From positions 173,474-237,473 of the forward strand of contig SHZK01000003.1 of NCBI GenBank assembly GCA_009692305.1: DNA of 64,000 nt, given 5' to 3'. This document shows positions 1 to 8,351 of the stretch, in pieces (the first letter of the stretch is position 1; each line of letters opens with the position of its first letter). The notes beneath the pieces are model-generated. The model was not told the origin of the DNA, made no database searches, and saw only the letters and a program-made list of their open reading frames with translations. This DNA is from Gammaproteobacteria bacterium. GTDB taxonomy: Bacteria > Pseudomonadota > Gammaproteobacteria > Pseudomonadales > Pseudohongiellaceae. The position numbers were made by a program, and so were the translations under genes.

Positions 1-710
1 AGTTGCTGGCTGAAAAGTATGACATCTCCCGCAAGGATCTCGATGCATTCGGATTATTGAGTCATCAACGCGCAGCTGAAGCGACCCGGAAGGGATATTT
101 CAAAAAAGAAATTGTCCCGATCCATATCAAGCTGAAAGACGGCAAGGAAGACCTGCATGTGCTGGATGAAGGCATTCGCGCAGATGCCACACTGGCTGGC
201 ATGGAATCCCTGAAGACTCTGCGTGAAGGTGGAGTTATTACGGCGGGCACTGCGAGTCAGATCAGCGATGGTGCTGCGGCTGTGATGATTGCAAACGAGA
301 AAGCCGTCAAGCAATACAATTTGCAAGTCCGCGCCAAGATTCACTCATTGGCAGTAGTCGGCTCGGATCCGGTGTTGATGCTGGAAGGACCAATTCCCGC
401 ATCACAAAAAGTATTGGCGAAAGCCGGACTCACCATTGATGACATCGACCTGTATGAAGTCAACGAGGCGTTCGGCTCCGTGCCGCTGGCCTGGGCCAAG
501 GCACTCAAGGCTGACATCAACAAGCTGAACGTGAATGGCGGTGCCCAGGCGCTCGGTCATCCGCTGGGCGGGACCGGAGCCAAGTTGATGACTACTTTGG
601 TGCATGAATTGGAACGGCGTGGTGGTCGCTATGGATTGATCGCCATTTGTGAAGGCGGTGGCACCGCGAATGCGATGATCATTGAACGCATGAGCAGCGT
701 GATAGCCTGA
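1..710 (+). CDS. Thiolase (acetyl-CoA acyltransferase), C-terminal part
   Basis: C-terminal two thirds of a thiolase, cut by the window's left edge; the reading frame is open to base 3. Thiolases cleave 3-ketoacyl-CoA with CoA in beta-oxidation, or condense two acyl-CoAs. Visible family motifs are VNEAF, the catalytic-histidine loop GHPLGGTGA and the C-terminal CEGGG loop carrying the second catalytic cysteine. The nucleophilic cysteine of the N-terminal half lies outside the window. The acyl-CoA dehydrogenase 55 bases downstream on the same strand and the nearby acyl-CoA ligase support a beta-oxidation role. Which thiolase subclass (degradative or biosynthetic) cannot be decided from this fragment. 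Confidence 0.93.
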   Translation, partial: LLAEKYDISRKDLDAFGLLSHQRAAEATRKGYFKKEIVPIHIKLKDGKEDLHVLDEGIRADATLAGMESLKTLREGGVITAGTASQISDGAAAVMIANEKAVKQYNLQVRAKIHSLAVVGSDPVLMLEGPIPASQKVLAKAGLTIDDIDLYEVNEAFGSVPLAWAKALKADINKLNVNGGAQALGHPLGGTGAKLMTTLVHELERRGGRYGLIAICEGGGTANAMIIERMSSVIA

Positions 711-765
711 TTCATGCAACCCGGACTACGGTCAACTTTTCGAAATACTCAAAACGGCAACTCCT

Positions 766-1926
766 ATGTTTGATAATCATGTAAGCCCATGGATGGATGA
801 AGAACTTCATATCATGCGTGATGCGGTGCGGAAGTTTTTCCAGAAAGAATTCGTACCAAACATGGAGAAGTGGGAGAAGCAGGGATACATCGATCGCGAG
901 GCGTGGCGGGTGGCCGGCGCGGCTGGCATTCTGTGTGCATCCATTCCCACAGAATATGGCGGCGGTGGCGGTGATTTCAGGCATGAGATGGTGCTGGTGG
1001 AAGAGATAGGCTACGCCCGTCTTGGCAGTTTCGGTAATGGCGTGCATTCTGGAATCGTGGCGCATTACATCAATGCGTATGGTTCCGAGGCGCAAAAGCA
1101 GGCCTGGTTACCGAAGATGGCCAGTGGCGAAATGGTAGGAGCGATCGCGATGACCGAGCCCGGTACGGGTTCGGACTTGCAAGCGGTCGCCACCACGGCG
1201 ATCAAGCAGGGCGATCACTACGTAATCAACGGCCAGAAGACTTTCCTGACTAACGGCCAGACTGCCAACCTGATTTGTGTGGTGGCGAAGACTGATCCGA
1301 CAGAGTCAGCCAAGGGCATATCACTCATAGTAGTCGAAACAGACAAGGTCGAAGGCAAGGGCGGCTTCAATCGCGGCCGCAATCTGGAAAAGCTCGGCAT
1401 GAAAGCGCAGGACACCTCCGAAATTTTCTTTGATGAAGTAAGAGTGCCAGTGGCGAATTTACTCGGTTCTGCGGAAGGGCGCGGTTTCATACAACTCATG
1501 CAACAATTGCCACAAGAGCGTCTCATAATCGCGGCCGGTGCCTGCGCAGCTATGGAGTACGCATTGAAAATCACCAGCGAATACGTGAAACAACGCAAGG
1601 CCTTCGGCAAACGCATTCTCGATTTTCAAAATACCCAATTCAAACTGGCAGAGCGCTATACCGAGGCGCGGCTGGCGCGCGTGTTTGTCGATGATTGTGC
1701 CATGAAACTCGCGGCGGGCACGCTGGATGAGACCACTGCTGCCATGGCGAAATGGTGGACGACGCAAAAACAATGTGAAATCGTCGATGAGTGCCTGCAG
1801 TTTTTTGGTGGTTACGGTTACATGCTGGAGTATCCGATCGCGAAGATGTATGCCGACAGTCGTATCCAGAAAATCTACGGTGGCAGCAACGAGATCATGA
1901 AAATGCTGATTGCGCGGGCAATCTAG
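766..1926 (+). CDS. Acyl-CoA dehydrogenase
   Basis: FAD-dependent acyl-CoA dehydrogenase of 386 residues, the usual family length; it introduces the alpha-beta double bond of an acyl-CoA and passes electrons to electron-transfer flavoprotein. The N-terminal helical domain, the middle beta domain motif AMTEPGTGSD (about residues 130-139) and the C-terminal helical domain are in order. YGGSNEI near the end carries a glutamate (E376) at the position used as catalytic base in the short/medium-chain branch. It follows the thiolase and precedes an MFS gene by 6 bases, so all three are probably co-transcribed. No strong ribosome-binding site is visible before the ATG. Chain-length preference is not readable. 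Confidence 0.95.
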   Translation: MFDNHVSPWMDEELHIMRDAVRKFFQKEFVPNMEKWEKQGYIDREAWRVAGAAGILCASIPTEYGGGGGDFRHEMVLVEEIGYARLGSFGNGVHSGIVAHYINAYGSEAQKQAWLPKMASGEMVGAIAMTEPGTGSDLQAVATTAIKQGDHYVINGQKTFLTNGQTANLICVVAKTDPTESAKGISLIVVETDKVEGKGGFNRGRNLEKLGMKAQDTSEIFFDEVRVPVANLLGSAEGRGFIQLMQQLPQERLIIAAGACAAMEYALKITSEYVKQRKAFGKRILDFQNTQFKLAERYTEARLARVFVDDCAMKLAAGTLDETTAAMAKWWTTQKQCEIVDECLQFFGGYGYMLEYPIAKMYADSRIQKIYGGSNEIMKMLIARAI

Positions 1927-1932
1927 GCGGCG

Positions 1933-3132
1933 TTGAAACTCACCCCAACTATCGCAATTTTCTGCGCCCGCGCGCTGCGTGATTTTGGCGACGGCTTCAT
2001 TGTTGTATTACTGCCGGTGTACCTGACTGCCATCGGCTTCGATGCCCTGCAAATCGGACTGGTGGCGACGCTCGCCTTACTCGGTTCAGCCGCTATGACT
2101 CTGGCGGCCGGTCTGCTGGGAGTGCGCATCGACAAACGCACGCTATTGCTGGCGGCTTCATGTCTGATGGTGGTCACTGGTGTCGCCTACGCGGCCACCG
2201 CTACCACAGCGCTGATCCTGCTGATCGCCTTCGTCGGCACTATCAATCCTTCCTCCGGCAGCGTCAGCATCTTTGTGCCGCTGGAGCATGCGGTGCTTGC
2301 CCATGCAGTTGCAGATAGCGCGCGCACGCGCATGTTTTCCAATTACAGTTTGATCGGCGCGCTGGCTGCTGCAGCTGGCGCCCTGCTGGTGGGCAGTCCT
2401 GATCTCGCCGTGAATTTTGGCATGGAGCGTGTCGCTGCCATCAAGCTCTTGTTTATTTTCTATGCCGTGCTCGGAATCGCTGGCGGCTGGTTCTATATCT
2501 GTATTCCTGCAGACAATACTCCCGCGCAGGAGCGACCTAGGGCAGCGCTGGGGCCATCGCGCAAAATCGTCTATAAGCTGGCGGCACTATTCAGTATTGA
2601 TGCCTTCGCCGGTGGTTTCGCAGTGCAATCGCTGATGGCGCTGTGGTTATTCAATAAATTTGGATTGTCGCTCACGACTGCCGGAGTATTTTTCTTCTGG
2701 AGCGGGGTCTTCGCCGCGTTTTCATTTCCGGTTGCTGCCTGGCTGTCCCGCAAGATTGGCCTGATCAACACCATGGTGTTCACGCACATCCCCTCCAATC
2801 TGTTCCTGATCTGCGCGGCGCTGGCTCCCAGTTTGAATCTAACCCTGTTGTTTCTGCTGGCGCGCGCGGCCCTCTCGCAAATGGATGTGCCAACACGCTC
2901 ATCATATGTGATGGCGATGGTGACACCTGCCGAACGACCGGCTGCCGCCAGTTTCACTTCGGTGCCGCGCAGTCTCGCTGCTGCCTTGAGTCCAGCAATT
3001 GCTGGAGCATTATTCGCTGCGGGCTTCGAGGCCTGGCCATTGATCATCTGTGGTGTGCTGAAGATTGGCTACGATATCCTGCTGCTGCTCACGTTCAGGC
3101 AGTTCAAACCGCCCGAGGAGCTGCAGGTATAA
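1933..3132 (+). CDS. MFS transporter
   Basis: Major facilitator superfamily permease of 399 residues with about twelve hydrophobic segments, inner membrane. The start used is TTG at 1933, six bases after the acyl-CoA dehydrogenase stop; no better in-frame ATG lies near the beginning of the first membrane helix. The loop between helices 2 and 3 (GVRIDKR) resembles the MFS signature loop. The substrate is unknown; the setting among fatty-acid genes suggests an organic acid or lipid-related molecule, but that is inference. The gene ends just before a 23-bp perfect inverted repeat shared with the convergent acyl-CoA ligase. Confidence 0.85.
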   Translation: MKLTPTIAIFCARALRDFGDGFIVVLLPVYLTAIGFDALQIGLVATLALLGSAAMTLAAGLLGVRIDKRTLLLAASCLMVVTGVAYAATATTALILLIAFVGTINPSSGSVSIFVPLEHAVLAHAVADSARTRMFSNYSLIGALAAAAGALLVGSPDLAVNFGMERVAAIKLLFIFYAVLGIAGGWFYICIPADNTPAQERPRAALGPSRKIVYKLAALFSIDAFAGGFAVQSLMALWLFNKFGLSLTTAGVFFFWSGVFAAFSFPVAAWLSRKIGLINTMVFTHIPSNLFLICAALAPSLNLTLLFLLARAALSQMDVPTRSSYVMAMVTPAERPAAASFTSVPRSLAAALSPAIAGALFAAGFEAWPLIICGVLKIGYDILLLLTFRQFKPPEELQV

Positions 3133-3145
3133 AACCGGCATGAAG

Positions 3146-3194
3146 CATAAAGGGGCTGCGGGGATTAACATTTAATCCCCGCAGCCCCTTTATG
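3146..3194. terminator. Bidirectional hairpin terminator between convergent genes
   Basis: Perfect 23-bp inverted repeat (3146-3168 and 3172-3194) with a 3-base loop, GC-rich core GGGGCTGCGGGG and AT-rich ends. It sits between the MFS gene (+) and the acyl-CoA ligase (-), where a two-way intrinsic terminator is expected. The T tracts are short, so strength is uncertain. Confidence 0.8.
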
Positions 3195-3236
3195 TTGTGC
3201 CTTATGTTGTACCTTATGGAGTGCCTTATGGAGTGG
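3191..3236 (-). repeat. 12-bp tandem repeat carrying four in-frame stop codons
   Basis: Read on the minus strand, the end of the acyl-CoA ligase gene is a 12-bp unit repeated nearly four times (ACTCCATAAGGC and the variant ACAACATAAGGC). Each copy holds TAA in the ligase frame, so the true stop (3226-3228) is followed by further in-frame TAA codons every 12 bases. The repeat runs into the terminator hairpin. Similar arrays lie at the ends of tesA (18790-18825) and mpl (31673-31726). Confidence 0.85.
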
Positions 3237-4875
3237 TCCGGCTTGCCAGCGACGGCAGTTTGTAGCCGTCCGCCTCCAGCTTGGCGCGGATCGCCTTCTT
3301 GTCGATCTTGCCAGTTGAGGTGAGCGGAATGGCGTCAGTTTCGATGACGTCATCCGGCAGCTGCCACTTCGCAAATATTTTCGCGCAGTGGTCGATGACT
3401 GCTGCTTTGTCCAGCTTCTGACCTGCGACCATCTTTACCAGTGCCACCGGGCGCTCATCCCATTTCGGATGCGGCTGTGCCACGACTGCAGCTTGCGCTA
3501 CCTGTGGCATGGCAACGATATGATTTTCCAGATCCACCGACGAGATCCATTCACCGCCTGACTTGATCAGGTCTTTCGAACGGTCGGCAATTAATATGTA
3601 TTGCTCCGGGTCGATCTTGGCTACATCACCGGTGACCAACCAACCATTGTGAAACTTGTCTGGTTGTGGGTCGTTAAAATACTCCGATGCAATCCAGGGG
3701 CCGCGTATGCACAGTTCGCCCACTGCCACACCGTCGTGTGGCAGCCGCTTCCAGTTTTCGTCAAAGATTTCAATTTCGAGTCCCGGCATAGCCAGCCCGG
3801 CCTTCGCAACATTCTTGAACTGTTCATCTTCAGAGATGCCGACCTGCGAGCGTTTGGCCAACTTTCGCGACAAAGTACCAAGCGGGTTGGTTTCAGTCAT
3901 GCCCCAGCCCTGGATCATTTCGATATGATAAGCATCCCAGTACCAGCGCATCATCGATACCGGTGGCGCGGAGCCGCCGCATGTAAGTCGCGTGAGTTTA
4001 CTCAGATCATACTTGCCTGGATTCGCTTCCAGCGCAGCTCTCACTCCTTGCCAGATGGTCGGAACTCCGGCAGAAATTGACACCTGCTCTTCATGCATCA
4101 ATTTGAGAAACGCATCCGGCACCATGAAGCGATGCGGAAATACTTGTTTGCAGCCGAGCATGGAGGCGCAGAACGGCAAGCCCCAGCCCATCGCATGAAA
4201 CATCGGAACTATGCCTAACAATGAATCGAGGGAAGACAGGCCGATTGAATCGGTCAGCCCTTCGGTGAGTGTGTGCAAATAAGTAGAGCGATTGGTGTAC
4301 ATCACGCCCTTCGGTTTGCCAGTGGTACCTGAGGTGTAGCAAAGACCCATCGGTGAGGTTTCCGGAATTTCTGGCCATTCATACTCGGTGGGCTGACCCT
4401 TGATGAAATCTTCGTAGTCGATCTGATTCTTGAATGTGCTTTTGCCGCCTTCTCCATGCCGACAGATGACCAATAGTTCGACGCAGGGTATTTTGTCCCA
4501 CAAGCATTCCAGTAGTGGCAATAAATCTTCGTCGGCGAAAATCACGCGATCTCCAGCGTGATTGATGATGTATTCGAGATCGATGGCAGACAAGCGGATA
4601 TTTAATGTATGCAACACTGCGCCCATTGATGGCACGGCCTGGTATAACTCCAGATGTCGGTAGTTGTTCCACATAAAACTGCCGATGCGATCACCGACCT
4701 TGATGCCATGCTTCTGCAAGGCATGTGCCACCTGATTGGCCCGCTGCCAGGTCTGTTTGAGCGTCTGCCGATGGGTGCCTGCGGCCTGCATGGTCACTAC
4801 TTCCACATTCGGGTCGAGGATGGCGCCGCGTCCCAATATTCGTGACATCAACAGTGGCGTGTTTTGCATGGTCAT
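3226..4875 (-). CDS. AMP-forming acyl-CoA ligase (medium/long chain)
   Basis: ANL-superfamily enzyme of 549 residues that activates a fatty acid to acyl-CoA through an acyl-adenylate. Visible core motifs are the P-loop [11 protein letters not shown], the adenine-binding GWGMTE, the TGD aspartate motif and the C-terminal catalytic-lysine segment STGKIDKK. The architecture resembles the AlkK-type medium-chain ligases. The frame is open back to 5034, but ATG at 4875 is preferred: GGGGACC lies upstream at good spacing, and the extra N-terminal stretch is low-complexity sequence encoded by a 21-bp repeat. It is convergent with the MFS gene and near thiolase and acyl-CoA dehydrogenase genes, fitting fatty-acid uptake and oxidation. 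Its 3' end is a tandem repeat of the stop codon. Confidence 0.92.
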   Translation of the reverse strand: MTMQNTPLLMSRILGRGAILDPNVEVVTMQAAGTHRQTLKQTWQRANQVAHALQKHGIKVGDRIGSFMWNNYRHLELYQAVPSMGAVLHTLNIRLSAIDLEYIINHAGDRVIFADEDLLPLLECLWDKIPCVELLVICRHGEGGKSTFKNQIDYEDFIKGQPTEYEWPEIPETSPMGLCYTSGTTGKPKGVMYTNRSTYLHTLTEGLTDSIGLSSLDSLLGIVPMFHAMGWGLPFCASMLGCKQVFPHRFMVPDAFLKLMHEEQVSISAGVPTIWQGVRAALEANPGKYDLSKLTRLTCGGSAPPVSMMRWYWDAYHIEMIQGWGMTETNPLGTLSRKLAKRSQVGISEDEQFKNVAKAGLAMPGLEIEIFDENWKRLPHDGVAVGELCIRGPWIASEYFNDPQPDKFHNGWLVTGDVAKIDPEQYILIADRSKDLIKSGGEWISSVDLENHIVAMPQVAQAAVVAQPHPKWDERPVALVKMVAGQKLDKAAVIDHCAKIFAKWQLPDDVIETDAIPLTSTGKIDKKAIRAKLEADGYKLPSLASRTTP

Positions 4876-4979
4876 TCCGGTGGTCCCCTTTTGTTCTATT
4901 TTGCGGAATACGCAAGGACAGGCAGGATAGCCGATTAACTGCTTCAAATTCAATTCCGGGGCTGTGGCTTTGGTTTTCT

Positions 4980-5052
4980 CCTCTGATCGGACGCGGTTCT
5001 CCTTTGATCTCAAACAGCTCTCCTTCGATCTCAAACAGTTCTCCTTCGATCG
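4980..5052 (-). repeat. 21-bp phased GATC/AGGAGA array
   Basis: On the minus strand the motif GATC-N-A-AGGAGA recurs four times at an exact 21-base period (GATC at 4985, 5006, 5027, 5048 on the plus strand). The two middle units are nearly identical. The array lies 110-175 bases upstream of the ligase ATG. Each unit carries a Dam-type site and a Shine-Dalgarno-like core, and 21 bp is two helical turns. Function is unknown. Confidence 0.75.
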
Positions 5053-5195
5053 GCACCGGGGTGGTATTGGGGTTCCGCTGCAGACCGCGCCGCTCCGCGG
5101 TGCCCTCCCTCAAAAAAATGCCTTGTACTGCGGCCATTTTTGCTCCTTCGGCGCTGGTCTTTGATTGCAGCGAACCCCACTACCACCCCGGTGCC
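5052..5195. repeat. 144-bp imperfect palindromic element
   Basis: Outer arms 5052-5081 and 5167-5195 are inverted copies differing at about two positions (core GGCACCGGGGTGGTA). Pairing continues inward at 5082-5090 with 5152-5161, and a nested hairpin around 5115-5147 pairs AAAAATGCC with GGCCATTTTT. It has the size and form of a MITE or ERIC-like element, but no target-site duplication was identified. No second copy is seen in this window. Confidence 0.65.
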
Positions 5196-5421
5196 TTCGC
5201 AATTGCGATGCGGTTTGGAAATTCAACTTCGATCAAAGGAATTCAATTCAGATTCAAGCCCGGATCGGAGGTGATCGTCACCGAGCAATCAGACGCGCAG
5301 CGTCGCGAGGGGATGATCACCTGCGAGTCGGGCGAAAAGTAGCTGGCTGCGTTCAGTGATTTGATAAGACGGCGGGCGAAGGTTATTCTGGATTCCTGAA
5401 CATCATTACAAAGGCAAGCAG

Positions 5422-6303
5422 ATGATTAGTGCCAGAGAGCATCCAAAGCACAAGCTTAAGGTGAAGGGCTGCACCATGAACTATGTGGAGATGGGGAGTG
5501 GGGATCCGATTATTTTTCAGCATGGTAATCCGACTTCATCCTATTTATGGCGCAATGTAATGCCCCATCTGCAGGATCAGGGGCGCTGTATCGCGCTGGA
5601 TTTGATTGGTATGGGGGATTCGGATAAGTTGCCGAATGCGGGGCCAGATCGATATACCCTCGCTGAGCATATTGAATATTTCGATGCGGCGATGACACAG
5701 TTGGGCGTTACTGACAATGTGACGCTTGTGATTCACGATTGGGGTTCGGCGATTGGGTTTGATTGGGCCAATCGGCATCGGGCGGCAGTCAAGGGAATCG
5801 CCTATATGGAAGGCATCGTGTGTCCGGTACGGAGTTGGGAGGATTGGCCGGAAGCCGCGCGGGGGATTTTTCAGGGGCTTAGATCGGCGGCTGGTGACGC
5901 CATGATTCTTGAGAAGAATGTGTTTATCGAACGCATATTGCCTGGCTCAATTCTTAGAAAATTGACTGAAGCAGAGATGACCGTGTATCGGCGTCCTTTT
6001 CTGAACCCTGGTGAAGATCGTCGTCCGACCCTGACATGGCCGCGACAGATTCCAATTGCTGGCGAGCCAGCAGACGTGGTGAAGCTGGTACAGAGCTATG
6101 CTGATTGGCTAAGCGCGTCAAGCTTGCCTAAATTGTTTATAAACGCCGATCCTGGTGCGATTCTGATTGGCGCACAGCGTGAGTTCTGCCGCCGGTGGCC
6201 GAACCAGCAGGAAGTAACTGTATCCGGCAATCATTTCTTGCAGGAAGATTCTCCAGATGAAATCGGCAAGGCAATTGAAGAGTGGCGCCGCAGTATTGCC
6301 TGA
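5422..6303 (+). CDS. Haloalkane dehalogenase-type alpha/beta hydrolase
   Basis: 293-residue alpha/beta hydrolase with the full catalytic pentad of the HLD-II haloalkane dehalogenases. HGNPTSS gives the halide-binding Asn36, HDWGS the nucleophile Asp106 and halide-binding Trp107, YMEG the catalytic acid Glu130, and GNHFLQED the base His271; these positions match LinB and DhaA numbering almost exactly. Such enzymes release halide from halogenated alkanes in the cytoplasm, and marine homologues are common. The physiological substrate is not readable. A weak AAGGCAAG stands upstream of the ATG. It is followed by a secreted protein gene 20 bases downstream, possibly co-transcribed. No halide transporter or haloacid dehalogenase is nearby. 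Confidence 0.92.
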   Translation: MISAREHPKHKLKVKGCTMNYVEMGSGDPIIFQHGNPTSSYLWRNVMPHLQDQGRCIALDLIGMGDSDKLPNAGPDRYTLAEHIEYFDAAMTQLGVTDNVTLVIHDWGSAIGFDWANRHRAAVKGIAYMEGIVCPVRSWEDWPEAARGIFQGLRSAAGDAMILEKNVFIERILPGSILRKLTEAEMTVYRRPFLNPGEDRRPTLTWPRQIPIAGEPADVVKLVQSYADWLSASSLPKLFINADPGAILIGAQREFCRRWPNQQEVTVSGNHFLQEDSPDEIGKAIEEWRRSIA

Positions 6304-6323
6304 TACTCAAATAGAACCAATTT

Positions 6324-6944
6324 ATGAGAACACGCGTGCGTAAAAAAGTATTTACATCACATCGGTTATATTGCCTGCTCACGGCCGGCTGCGCCTTGCT
6401 GGCTGCAATTGCTGTTAACGCTGCAGAAGGGATTGATGCTGAATCAGCTATTGTCGGTTCTTGGGTGGTGAACGAGAAGCTGAGTGACAACACCGATGAT
6501 CAGGTGGAGGCAGCTATCAAGGAAGCTGGCGGCAAAGGGAGCCGGGGCTGGTTTAATCGCGAAGAGGAATTCTATAGAGGGGGTCCGGCGGAGCAGGAAC
6601 TGTATGATCGTATCTCTTACGACAAAGTGCTCACGATCGAGTATGGGAGTCCCGAATTTCGTTTTCAGTATGCGGATAATTTTACGCGCGTCTTCCACAC
6701 TGATGGGCGCAGGCGTCAATCTGCCGCGAACAGTTTTTTTACCGGAGGTGGCGAAGATTTTTCCTTCGCGAACTGGAATGGGGACAAGCTGATCGTGGAA
6801 GCGCGTCCACGGGATGGCGGTTTTACTCTGGAAACCTACTCACTACAGGCGAATGGGCAGCAACTACGCGTGGAAATGGTCATTGAACCGGATGGCTTTG
6901 GTGCGGCGATAAACCTGGTGCGGGTTTACGATCGAAGGGACTGA
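6324..6944 (+). CDS. Secreted protein of unknown function
   Basis: 206 residues. A basic start and a hydrophobic stretch ending in AVNAAEG form a probable Sec signal peptide cleaved near residue 35. The mature part begins GSWVVNEKLSDN and contains repeated beta-strand-like stretches such as NGDKLIVEARPRDG and QLRVEMVIE, which looks like a small periplasmic beta-barrel or lipocalin-like fold. No catalytic motif or cysteine pair is evident. I do not recognise a named family. It lies 20 bases after the dehalogenase-type gene and before a hairpin, so it is probably the last gene of that transcript. Confidence 0.75.
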   Translation: MRTRVRKKVFTSHRLYCLLTAGCALLAAIAVNAAEGIDAESAIVGSWVVNEKLSDNTDDQVEAAIKEAGGKGSRGWFNREEEFYRGGPAEQELYDRISYDKVLTIEYGSPEFRFQYADNFTRVFHTDGRRRQSAANSFFTGGGEDFSFANWNGDKLIVEARPRDGGFTLETYSLQANGQQLRVEMVIEPDGFGAAINLVRVYDRRD

Positions 6945-6976
6945 TTATTGCTTTAGCTAAAGTCTTCTGGCCGGCG

Positions 6977-6999
6977 TTCTGCGCGATAGCCGCGCAGAA
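6977..6999 (+). terminator. Hairpin downstream of the secreted protein gene
   Basis: Perfect 9-bp stem TTCTGCGCG / CGCGCAGAA with a 5-base loop, 33 bases after the stop at 6944. It is followed by AT-rich sequence ending in a short T tract, so it is a plausible but not strong intrinsic terminator. Confidence 0.55.
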
Positions 7000-7122
7000 T
7001 TCAATATAATTTTGTTCTCAACCCGGCTTTTTACTTTTTTCAGTTAACACTCGGACGGTGTCAACTCAAAACCTGCTCAGGCGTTCTTGCTATCGACAAT
7101 CAAAAAAATCGAGGATTGGCGG

Positions 7123-8280
7123 ATGAAACTGCTTTTGCTGTTTATTGCCGCACTCACTTGCAGCTTTTCAGTCTTGGCCGACGAGCTGTCTGATGCCAAC
7201 CAGCTGTTCGACTTTGTCGAAAAGAACTATGCGCAGTACTTCAGCCCGGCCGCCCAGTCTACCCAGACAGTGCAGGGCTATCTGGTGCGCTACTACCCGA
7301 ATACCAACACTTATCTGGCCACCAACGCCGGCAGTGTGTATGTGCACGGCGTGCAGTTTGGCGTTGGTATCATCCGGGTGGGATTGGTGACAGACTTCAT
7401 CACGCCAGCCGTCGGCAGTGGCAGCAGTACCGCCAACGCCGTTATTGATCTCACCAATCTGATTCTGACCAAACGTGCCGGCAACTGCAGTGACTTCGCT
7501 GGCACTTACAAGGGCACCGCGCAGGATATCGCGCGCAACCTCAGCTTTACCGGCAATCTGGCAATTGCCGTGAGTAACAACACCTGCACCTTCACCAGCA
7601 ATAACATTCCCAATCACACCATGGGGCAGGGCGGCGCGTTTGCCACCCCGGTGAGCGCGCAGAACTCGAATTTCCGCATGACAGCCACTCCAGCTTTCGC
7701 TGCACAAATCTCGGCACTGGGGCTGACATGGAACAGCGGCGTGTTACTGAATGGCGTGCGCATCGACATGTTTGCAGCCGCTTGCTTCGGCGTGGGCGAC
7801 GGCAAGATTGGCTGCAACAACGAAAGCCAGCCATGGCGCTACGACCCGATGTCACCCAAGAACAATTTCGGTACCGACAACCACAATGCCCATACCCAGC
7901 CAAACGGCGTCTACCACTACCACGGAAACCCGAAGACGTTGTTCGATTTCAGCAAGGTGGTGGAATCACCGGTGGTGGGCTTCGCGGCCGATGGCTTCCC
8001 GCTGTTCGGCTGCTGCTTCAAAGACGCCGCTGGCACCGTACACAAGGCCCGCTCAAGCTACCGCCTCAAAAGCGGCAGCCGCCCCACCGGCAGCGGTAAC
8101 CCGGGCGGCGTGTACGACGGCACTTACCGGGATGATTATGAGTTTGTCAGCAACCTCGGCGATCTCGACAGCTGTAACGGCATGACCGTGAGCGGCATCT
8201 ATGGTTACTGCATCACCGACGAGTTCCCGTACATGACCAACTGCTTTCGCGGCACGCCCGATACCTCGTTTCGCAAGTGA
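7123..8280 (+). CDS. Secreted YHYH-domain protein
   Basis: 385 residues from ATG 7123, chosen because GAGG precedes it and it opens directly onto a signal peptide (KLLLLFIAALTCSFSVLA). Residues 23-80 form a small module with YAQYFSP that I have the impression occurs in other secreted bacterial proteins. The C-terminal two thirds carry the YHYH family signature (GVYHYHGNPKT), followed by GFAADGFPLFG and several cysteines that could form disulfides. YHYH proteins are extracellular or periplasmic; their chemistry is undefined and metal binding by the His-rich motif is only a guess. It stands alone, with 178 non-coding bases before it. Confidence 0.85.
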   Translation: MKLLLLFIAALTCSFSVLADELSDANQLFDFVEKNYAQYFSPAAQSTQTVQGYLVRYYPNTNTYLATNAGSVYVHGVQFGVGIIRVGLVTDFITPAVGSGSSTANAVIDLTNLILTKRAGNCSDFAGTYKGTAQDIARNLSFTGNLAIAVSNNTCTFTSNNIPNHTMGQGGAFATPVSAQNSNFRMTATPAFAAQISALGLTWNSGVLLNGVRIDMFAAACFGVGDGKIGCNNESQPWRYDPMSPKNNFGTDNHNAHTQPNGVYHYHGNPKTLFDFSKVVESPVVGFAADGFPLFGCCFKDAAGTVHKARSSYRLKSGSRPTGSGNPGGVYDGTYRDDYEFVSNLGDLDSCNGMTVSGIYGYCITDEFPYMTNCFRGTPDTSFRK

Positions 8281-8325
8281 ACGGCTGGCCGTAGTGCTCC
8301 GCAGTAATCATGCCAGCACTGCCAA

Positions 8326-8339
8326 ACCCCTTTGATCCT
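8326..8339 (+). repeat. 14-bp direct repeat, left copy
   Basis: ACCCCTTTGATCCT, identical to 9732-9745, which is the outer end of the hairpin at 9686-9743. The two copies bracket the frameshifted hydrolase gene, suggesting the gene arrived as, or was captured by, a unit bounded by this repeat. Confidence 0.6.
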
Positions 8340-8351
8340 TTCCATGCCGGG

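Larger units (their letters stand above)
4876..5421. other. Gene-free 546-base region between divergent genes
   Basis: No convincing coding sequence; the short open frames here overlap repeats and lack family features. It holds, from the ligase side, a four-copy GATC array (4980-5052) and an abutting imperfect palindrome (5052-5195), then about 225 bases without recognisable structure before the dehalogenase-type gene. It separates two divergent genes and should contain both promoters. Confidence 0.7.

Noticed and set aside
4842..5342. A 166-codon open frame over the repeat region.
   Set aside because: Composed of the 21-bp repeat and palindrome; low complexity and no recognisable start signal.
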